From positions 1-11,060 of the forward strand of contig PLEA01000633.1 in NCBI GenBank assembly GCA_003136335.1: 11,060 nucleotides of DNA. The letters run 5' to 3'. Numbering within the stretch: position 1 is the stretch's first letter; every line of letters begins with the position of its first letter. The position numbers and the translations under genes are program-made. The notes beneath the pieces were generated by a model. The model was given only the letters and a program-made list of their open reading frames with translations, did no database searches and had not been told where the DNA came from. Positions 6,115 to 11,060 of this stretch are shown here, in pieces. This DNA is from Acidobacteriaceae bacterium (GTDB lineage Bacteria > Acidobacteriota > Terriglobia > Terriglobales > SbA1).

Positions 6115-9100
6115 CTAGAAGATTAACTTCATGGCAAACTGAATAAATCGAGGATCGTTTAAGGTTGCGTTCACCACTCCAAAGCTGGAGGGGCTGGCAA
6201 AGTCCTGCATCGAGCTGGCGCTGGTGCCGGGCAAGAAGAAGTGGGGGTGGTTGAATAGATTGAAAAATTCGGCCCGGAATTGGAGGTTCATGCCTTCGCG
6301 GAAAGACAAAGGAAAGTCCTTGATTGCCGAGAAGTCGGTATTCACGAACCGGGGACCGTACACTGGGGCGCGGGGTGCGTTTCCGAGCTCTCCGGTCGGG
6401 GGCGCAGAGAAAGCGCAGGGATTAAACCAATGCTCCAGGGTGTGAACTTGGGCGGGACAATTTGAATTCTCTCCTTCCGGGCCGCCACGGTTTGGATCTC
6501 CAACTTCGTTGGGGCGGTTGAGCACATTTCCGTTCCACATGAAATTCACCCCAGATTGGTTGTTGCTATCGACGATGAACAGAGGAAATCCGGAAATGGC
6601 TTTTTCGATCACGTTCACTTTCCAGTTCCCAAGCACGGCATTGGCCGCTCCATTCCAGCCGCTGCCGAATTGTTTGCCTTTTCCAAAGGGCAAGTCATAC
6701 AAAATACTGGCGGTGAATTGATTGTTGAGGTTGAGCTGAGACAGGCCCCAATCCGCTTTTTGGGCACCCGGGAGCGGCCAATACATGGCGCCGGGAAGCG
6801 TGCCGAGCCCATCGGGGAAGCCGGAATCGAAGGTGCGGGAATAGGTATAGCTCAATAGAGCGTATAGGCCATGCCGCGCATTCTTCTCAGCTTTGACTTG
6901 CAAAGAATCGTAGCGAGCCCGGCCATTGTCGGTGTTGTTATCGACCGCAGTGAATGGACCATAGGGCGCGGTCAAACCGGTGTGATTGGGGCCGCAACCC
7001 AGTGTGTAATTCGGGTCATAGCCCTGGGCACCCGAAGTCAGGAAACATTGACTCGGAGATCCAATATTTTCGTTCAGACCGTCGACCAAAATGTGCGTGC
7101 TGCGCGATCCCGCGTATCCGGCGGTCAGCACGACTTGACCGGGCAACTGATGTTCGATGTTGAGGTTGAACTGCTGCACCATGCCCTGTTTGAAATTGAG
7201 ATCCTGCGACTGGATGGTCCCGGTAAAACTGTCGGGGCTGGGAGGCGCGAGGATGGGCTGCAAGGCGCCGGTTTGCGCATTTTGCTGCAGGAAGGCGAAC
7301 TCAAGGCCGCAGTTTGTCGGTTTTGCCGACGTGGCGTTGCCGAGCGGGCACGGGCTACCAGGGGAATTGTTGAAGTTGTCGACTTCCGCATAATACGGAG
7401 GATTCTGCCAAAGCCCCTGTGCGCCCTGGCTCCAAGCCGAGTCGTGGAAGATGGCATAACCGGCGCGGATCGCGGTGTTCGAGCTGCCAAACGGTTTCCA
7501 CGCGATTCCTATGCGCGGCTCGAACGCAGTCTTGTCGAACTGGATTCCGACGTTACCATTGGTACGAGTGCAATTGGTGCAACCGCTGATCCCAGGCGCG
7601 GCACCCGCAATCAGATACTGGCCGGTCGCATAGTCAAAATTTGCCTGGCGGCCCTCGGACTCGGTGATGGGCGTGGTCAGCGACCACGCGATGCCTAGAT
7701 TAAGAGTCAGATTGTTAGTAACTCGCCAGTCGTCCTGCACGAAGGGGCGAAACATCTTCCAGCGGCGGCCCGTGGTGGCGCCCAAAAACGTTTGATCGTG
7801 AATAGCGCCGCCGAGCTGCCCCAAAAGCAAATCGGCCGTAGCGTCGTTGGTATAGGACCCGAACACGAGGAAATAGCCGTCACCGAAACCGTTGGTAAGC
7901 ACATTCATCTGATTCGCGCGAATCCCGCCGCCGACGCGGATGTCGTGAGTGCCGCGAATCATCGTGAGGGAGTCAGCGACGGAAAAAACGTTGGTGCCGC
8001 CCTGGAACGGGGAGAATCCGCGATCACCGAGTGACCAGTAGCCGGTCAGCTGGGTCGAACTCAAACCACATCCCACGCAATCTTTCGATGACTGGTTGAG
8101 GCTGGCGGGATAGCCGGTGACGCTGTCGCAGTGGCTGCCGAGATCGGCGCCTTGAATTCCGAGCTTCGCGGCCTCGCAGGTCCCGGTGCCGAAGGACAGG
8201 ATGTGATTAAAGATACGATTGAATCCCGCATTGAATTGATTGATAGTTCTGTCGGAGAAGAGGTGCGTCTCCGAAACTGCCACATTGCGACCGTGGTTGG
8301 TGATGTTCTGCGTGCTGGCAAAAGCGCCTTGCTCGGCGAAGCCCGGGGAACCGCCCGGAACGAACGATACAGCCTGATCGTAGCTGAAGCGCGCAAAGAC
8401 GGAATCTTTGCTGGAGAAAGTGTGGTCGAGGCGGATATCGAACTCGCCTTCGTTGAGTTTTCTCACGGGCACATTGGTGAAGTTGTAACCGAGACCAGCA
8501 TTACTGGTATTGCTCGCGGGATAGAGGTTAATCAACTTTTGCCCGACTGGGTCGATCAATGAGGAGGGAATGGTCCTGCAGGGTTGCGTAACGCCCGTTA
8601 TGGGCGGCTGACTCCCATCTGAGAGCGGAGTTTCGGGGAGTCCGGTCGCCGTGTAGCACTGGAAGGGTACAGGAATCTTCGTCGGAACACCGTTGACGAG
8701 AACGGTCTGGTACGGCGTGTAGGGATTATTGAGTGGGTTCGCCACAGGATCGACGGAATTGCCAAACGGATCGTGCGTGTAGTCACCCGTCATCATGGCA
8801 GGCGTCGGAATCAAGCCCGTGAACGGGATGCCGTGCCGTTGCCTCTTCGCCTGATAATCGAGGAAGAAGAAGGTCTTGTCCTTCTTGATCGTGCCACCCA
8901 GCGCGCCACCGAACTGGTTCAAGTTGAACTGTTCTTTGCTGGAAGCGAAGTAGCTGCGCGCATCGAGTTTCGTGTTGCGGAAGAACTCGAACAACGATCC
9001 GTGAAGTTGGTTCGTGCCTTGCTTCGTGGTGACCAGCACCGTTGGACCCGCGCGCGTGCCATATTCGGCCGAGTAGTTGTAAGTTAGAACTTTGAATTCC

Positions 9101-9780
9101 TGGATAGCGTCAATCGACGGCAGAATCGCAATGCCGCCGGCAGTCAGTTCGTTGTTGTCGTTGCCGTCGAGCAGCCAGTCCGTGCTCTGGGCGCGCGATC
9201 CCCCAACCGAAAGGGAGAAAGTTCCGCGCGCTGACACTTCGCTGCTGGGGCCTCCGTTGAAGAAACTGTTGGGGTTGGTCTCCTGCGTTACGCCTGGAGT
9301 CAGGGTGGCTAACTGCACGAAGTCGCGTCCATTGAGCGGGAGATCGGCCACCTGCTCGGAAGTGATCACCTGCCCCAGCGTCGGATTCGTCGTCTGCACG
9401 GCGACCTCGGTCGCGTTTACTTCAACGCTCGTGCTCACCGAGGCAGGTACAAGTTTGAAATCGAGTTCGCGGTATTCGTCGATCTGTAAGCGTACGTCTT
9501 TCGTTTCGGCAGCCTTAAAGCCCGAGGCGTCCACTTTAATCGTGTAGTCACCTACTCCGAGCAAGGGGACGAGGAAGTGTCCCGTATCATCACTCACGGC
9601 ATCGCGGGAGGCATTCGTGGCTTGGGCAGTGACCGTAACCTTGGCACCGGCCACGACTGCGCCTGAGTTGTCGGAAACCGTGCCCGAAAAGCTCCCAGTC
9701 GCCTGACCATGCAGAGGCGGGCTGCACAGACCTAGCAGCGCACAGAGATACACTGCGAGACGCGTCTTCTGGCTCGACAT
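6115..9780 (-). CDS. TonB-dependent receptor, Oar-like, with carboxypeptidase-regulatory domain
   Basis: A 1,221-residue outer-membrane protein. The ATG at 9780 has the Shine-Dalgarno AAGGGG 8 nt upstream; the longest frame begins at a TTG at 9807, which is less likely. A signal peptide covers residues 1-27 (MSSQKTRLAVYLCALLGLCS...HGQA). Residues about 28-115 form a CarboxypepD_reg-like Ig domain (GTVSDNSGAVVAGAKVTVT, then DDTGHFLVPLLGVGDYTIKV). A plug-like domain follows with LPLNGRDFVQLATLTPGV (147-164). The rest is a beta-barrel ending in RFIQFAMKLIF, with the C-terminal Phe used for barrel assembly. Typical Oar phrases occur (FEFFRNTKLDARSYF, FFNLFNHPHF). Several loops carry paired cysteines (for example ISGCTNCTR, DCVGCGL), suggesting disulfide-bonded surface loops. 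Such proteins take up large substrates, often glycans or peptides, with TonB energy. The ligand here is unknown; the nearby ribokinase is only weak evidence for a sugar. It has its own promoter. Confidence 0.93.
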   Translation of the reverse strand: MSSQKTRLAVYLCALLGLCSPPLHGQATGSFSGTVSDNSGAVVAGAKVTVTAQATNASRDAVSDDTGHFLVPLLGVGDYTIKVDASGFKAAETKDVRLQIDEYRELDFKLVPASVSTSVEVNATEVAVQTTNPTLGQVITSEQVADLPLNGRDFVQLATLTPGVTQETNPNSFFNGGPSSEVSARGTFSLSVGGSRAQSTDWLLDGNDNNELTAGGIAILPSIDAIQEFKVLTYNYSAEYGTRAGPTVLVTTKQGTNQLHGSLFEFFRNTKLDARSYFASSKEQFNLNQFGGALGGTIKKDKTFFFLDYQAKRQRHGIPFTGLIPTPAMMTGDYTHDPFGNSVDPVANPLNNPYTPYQTVLVNGVPTKIPVPFQCYTATGLPETPLSDGSQPPITGVTQPCRTIPSSLIDPVGQKLINLYPASNTSNAGLGYNFTNVPVRKLNEGEFDIRLDHTFSSKDSVFARFSYDQAVSFVPGGSPGFAEQGAFASTQNITNHGRNVAVSETHLFSDRTINQFNAGFNRIFNHILSFGTGTCEAAKLGIQGADLGSHCDSVTGYPASLNQSSKDCVGCGLSSTQLTGYWSLGDRGFSPFQGGTNVFSVADSLTMIRGTHDIRVGGGIRANQMNVLTNGFGDGYFLVFGSYTNDATADLLLGQLGGAIHDQTFLGATTGRRWKMFRPFVQDDWRVTNNLTLNLGIAWSLTTPITESEGRQANFDYATGQYLIAGAAPGISGCTNCTRTNGNVGIQFDKTAFEPRIGIAWKPFGSSNTAIRAGYAIFHDSAWSQGAQGLWQNPPYYAEVDNFNNSPGSPCPLGNATSAKPTNCGLEFAFLQQNAQTGALQPILAPPSPDSFTGTIQSQDLNFKQGMVQQFNLNIEHQLPGQVVLTAGYAGSRSTHILVDGLNENIGSPSQCFLTSGAQGYDPNYTLGCGPNHTGLTAPYGPFTAVDNNTDNGRARYDSLQVKAEKNARHGLYALLSYTYSRTFDSGFPDGLGTLPGAMYWPLPGAQKADWGLSQLNLNNQFTASILYDLPFGKGKQFGSGWNGAANAVLGNWKVNVIEKAISGFPLFIVDSNNQSGVNFMWNGNVLNRPNEVGDPNRGGPEGENSNCPAQVHTLEHWFNPCAFSAPPTGELGNAPRAPVYGPRFVNTDFSAIKDFPLSFREGMNLQFRAEFFNLFNHPHFFLPGTSASSMQDFASPSSFGVVNATLNDPRFIQFAMKLIF

Positions 9781-9785
9781 TTGTT

Positions 9786-9795
9786 GAACCCCTTT
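9786..9795 (-). promoter_or_regulatory. Ribosome binding site of the receptor gene
   Basis: On the minus strand, AAAGGGG lies 8 nt before the ATG at 9780. It decides the start in favour of 9780 over the TTG at 9807, which would place this site inside the coding region. Confidence 0.65.
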
Positions 9796-9868
9796 CGGTG
9801 GTGGCAACGCGAAAAGAAAGATCCTCCGGCTTCCGATGAAGTGGGGAGGCTCGGGACTGCAGACAGCG

Positions 9869-9898
9869 CTTATAAATTGTCGCTTGCCGCTAAGTCAA
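9869..9898 (-). promoter_or_regulatory. Sigma70-type promoter of the receptor gene
   Basis: On the minus strand, TTGACT (9898-9893) and TATAAG (9874-9869) are 18 bp apart. Transcription would start near 9862, leaving an untranslated leader of about 80 nt before the ATG at 9780. The promoter lies between the ribokinase stop and the receptor, so the receptor need not depend on ribokinase transcription. Confidence 0.6.
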
Positions 9899-9942
9899 GA
9901 ATTTTCGTAGTGGAAACGGATTGGTCGCGGCCATTTATTAGC

Positions 9943-9990
9943 ATCGCCTCATGCGGAAAATTCATGCAGTCCGAAGCGGACCGAGGCGAT
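9943..9990. terminator. Nested inverted repeat after the ribokinase gene
   Basis: ATCGCCTC (9943-9950) and GAGGCGAT (9983-9990) are perfect complements. Between them a second stem, GTCCG-AAG-CGGAC (9969-9981), can form. The structure starts 4 bp past the ribokinase stop and ends upstream of the receptor promoter (-35 at 9898). Its position suits a terminator or 3'-end structure for the ribokinase mRNA, but no T-run follows, so an operator role for the receptor is also possible. Confidence 0.4.
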
Positions 9991-9994
9991 CGAC

Positions 9995-10924
9995 TCAGGA
10001 CCTTGCGGCCAGCTCGGCGTCAAAGCGCGCGCGGTCACAAAAAGATTTCTGCGTTCCGACGCCGGTTGTGGACAAGGCTGCGTATAGATTGGCGCGACGA
10101 ACGGCTTCCTTCTCGGGAACGCCCTCGGCAAGAAATACGGCAAAACTTCCGATGAAGGCGTCGCCGGCGCCGCTGCTGTCGATACTGTTGACCGTAAACG
10201 GAGGCATTCGTTCGCTTCCATCAGAGCCAGCGACAACAGATCCATTCGCTCCCAACGTGATGATCACGCGCCGGATTCCGCTGTCTACTAGCCTCTCGGC
10301 ACACTTTTTCGCGTCTTCGACGTTTTTCACCGCCTGCCCGGTGATGGTCTCAGCTTCGCTCTCGTTGGGAACGAAGTAGTCGAGATTCTTCAGAGCGGCC
10401 AAGTCGACCGGCTGCGCGGGCGCAGGATTGAGGATGCAGCGGATTCCATGCTTGCTTGCAAATCGTATCGTGTAATAAACAGTCTCCAGCGGAATCTCGA
10501 ACTGCAGCACGATGCAGTCGGCGGCCTTCAACGTCTCAGCGGCGGCGTCAACGTCGGCGGGCCTGAGCGCATCGTTCGCTCCCTTCACGACCAGAATGCG
10601 GTTCTGTCCGTTGGGCTCCACGAAGATGGGGGCCACGCCGCTCGACAGTCCTTCGACTTGCTTCACATGCGTGGAATCAATTCCCTGCTTCCGGAAGTTT
10701 TCAATGGTCGCGGGACCGAACAGGTCGCTCCCGACCCGCGCAACCATAAAGACTTCCGCGCCACAGAGACGCGCCGCCACGGCTTGATTCGCGCCCTTGC
10801 CTCCGAAGCCGAGATCGAATCTCTGCCCGAAGATGGTTTCGCCCGGATTCGGAAACCGATTGGTGAAGGTCGTCAGGTCAATGTTGGCGCTGCCCACTAC
10901 CGCGATTCGAGGCCGCTTTGCCAT
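9995..10924 (-). CDS. rbsK: Ribokinase (PfkB family)
   Basis: A 309-residue kinase of the usual ribokinase length, starting at the ATG at 10924 (MAKRPRIAVVGSANIDL). It shows the substrate-side NID (14-16), the PfkB signature 1 GGKGANQAVAARLCGA (41-56), NPAPA (166-170), PNESEAE (187-193), the ATP-site LGANGS (224-229) and the anion-hole/catalytic motif DSSGAGDAF (249-257, base Asp255). It phosphorylates D-ribose at O5 with ATP, feeding ribose into the pentose phosphate pathway; related sugars are possible, since PfkB specificity is hard to read from sequence. The longest ORF starts at a TTG at 10990, but that extension contains a good promoter, so the shorter start is chosen. Only a weak GGAG-type site lies upstream. 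No ribose transporter, rbsD or LacI-type regulator is in the window. Confidence 0.92.
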   Translation of the reverse strand: MAKRPRIAVVGSANIDLTTFTNRFPNPGETIFGQRFDLGFGGKGANQAVAARLCGAEVFMVARVGSDLFGPATIENFRKQGIDSTHVKQVEGLSSGVAPIFVEPNGQNRILVVKGANDALRPADVDAAAETLKAADCIVLQFEIPLETVYYTIRFASKHGIRCILNPAPAQPVDLAALKNLDYFVPNESEAETITGQAVKNVEDAKKCAERLVDSGIRRVIITLGANGSVVAGSDGSERMPPFTVNSIDSSGAGDAFIGSFAVFLAEGVPEKEAVRRANLYAALSTTGVGTQKSFCDRARFDAELAARS

Positions 10925-10961
10925 AACCGTGCCATTGTCTCCGGAAGCTTGCGGAACGCCG

Positions 10962-10990
10962 AGTTTATTCAGCACACACAAGTGTGTCAA
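10962..10990 (-). promoter_or_regulatory. Promoter of ribokinase with an overlapping palindrome
   Basis: On the minus strand, a perfect -35 TTGACA (10990-10985) and a -10 TAAACT (10967-10962) are 17 bp apart, with transcription starting near 10955. The inverted repeat ACACAC-AA-GTGTGT (10974-10987 on the plus strand) covers the end of the -35 and half of the spacer. That is a classic place for a repressor to block RNA polymerase. The repressor is not in the window. Confidence 0.6.
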
Positions 10991-11060
10991 CGGTGGGGCG
11001 CGAACCGCGGAACTAGGGTAATGAGGCGACCGCTGTTTCTGCTATAGTTTCGTTCCTCGA

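Noticed and set aside
6871..7698. A 275-codon open frame on the plus strand opposite the receptor
   Set aside because: It lies inside a gene with clear family motifs and an intact signal peptide and C-terminal Phe; the antisense product looks like low-complexity shadow sequence.
10448..11047. A 199-codon plus-strand frame over the start of ribokinase
   Set aside because: It is antisense to the ribokinase signature motifs and runs through its promoter.
11043..11048. TATAGT near the right edge as the -10 of a plus-strand promoter
   Set aside because: No matching -35 box, and the downstream gene is outside the window.

Overview
The window looks like a chromosomal segment of an Acidobacteriota (Terriglobia-type) bacterium. 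This is inferred from the roughly 1,220-residue Oar-like TonB-dependent receptor with an N-terminal carboxypeptidase-regulatory domain, the long LptC-type protein, GC-rich coding DNA, and intergenic palindromes with a CCCTTCG...CGCTCAGG core. No rRNA, tRNA, CRISPR array, phage gene or transposase gene was seen.

Layout: 1-1341 (minus) is the N-terminal 447 residues of an LptC/OstA-like LPS-export protein that runs off the left edge. A divergent ABC ATPase of the YlmA/ModF-like type follows (1421-2215, plus). The 369-bp gap 2216-2584 holds a 147-bp element with terminal inverted repeats and a 4-bp GTCT direct repeat (MITE-like), then nothing recognisable. A small four-cysteine lipoprotein is at 2585-2839 (plus). 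The rest is on the minus strand: a MmcQ/YjbR-family gene with an apparent N-terminal frameshift (2946-3336), directly downstream of recJ (3357-5285); a conserved hypothetical protein (5443-5919); the TonB-dependent receptor (6115-9780); and a ribokinase (9995-10924).

The genes are mostly housekeeping or independent units: LPS transport, DNA repair, outer-membrane uptake and sugar phosphorylation. Likely sigma70-type promoters are visible before the hypothetical protein, the receptor and the ribokinase. In two cases (hypothetical protein and ribokinase) the promoter lies inside the longest ORF and argues for the shorter start; the receptor start rests on a Shine-Dalgarno sequence instead. The most unusual signals are: about 60 extra residues in the C-terminal domain of RecJ that include a tandem heptamer also found as a single copy between genes; the MITE-like element; the frameshifted MmcQ/YjbR gene; and a palindrome in the ribokinase promoter. 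I found no convincing new multi-gene system.
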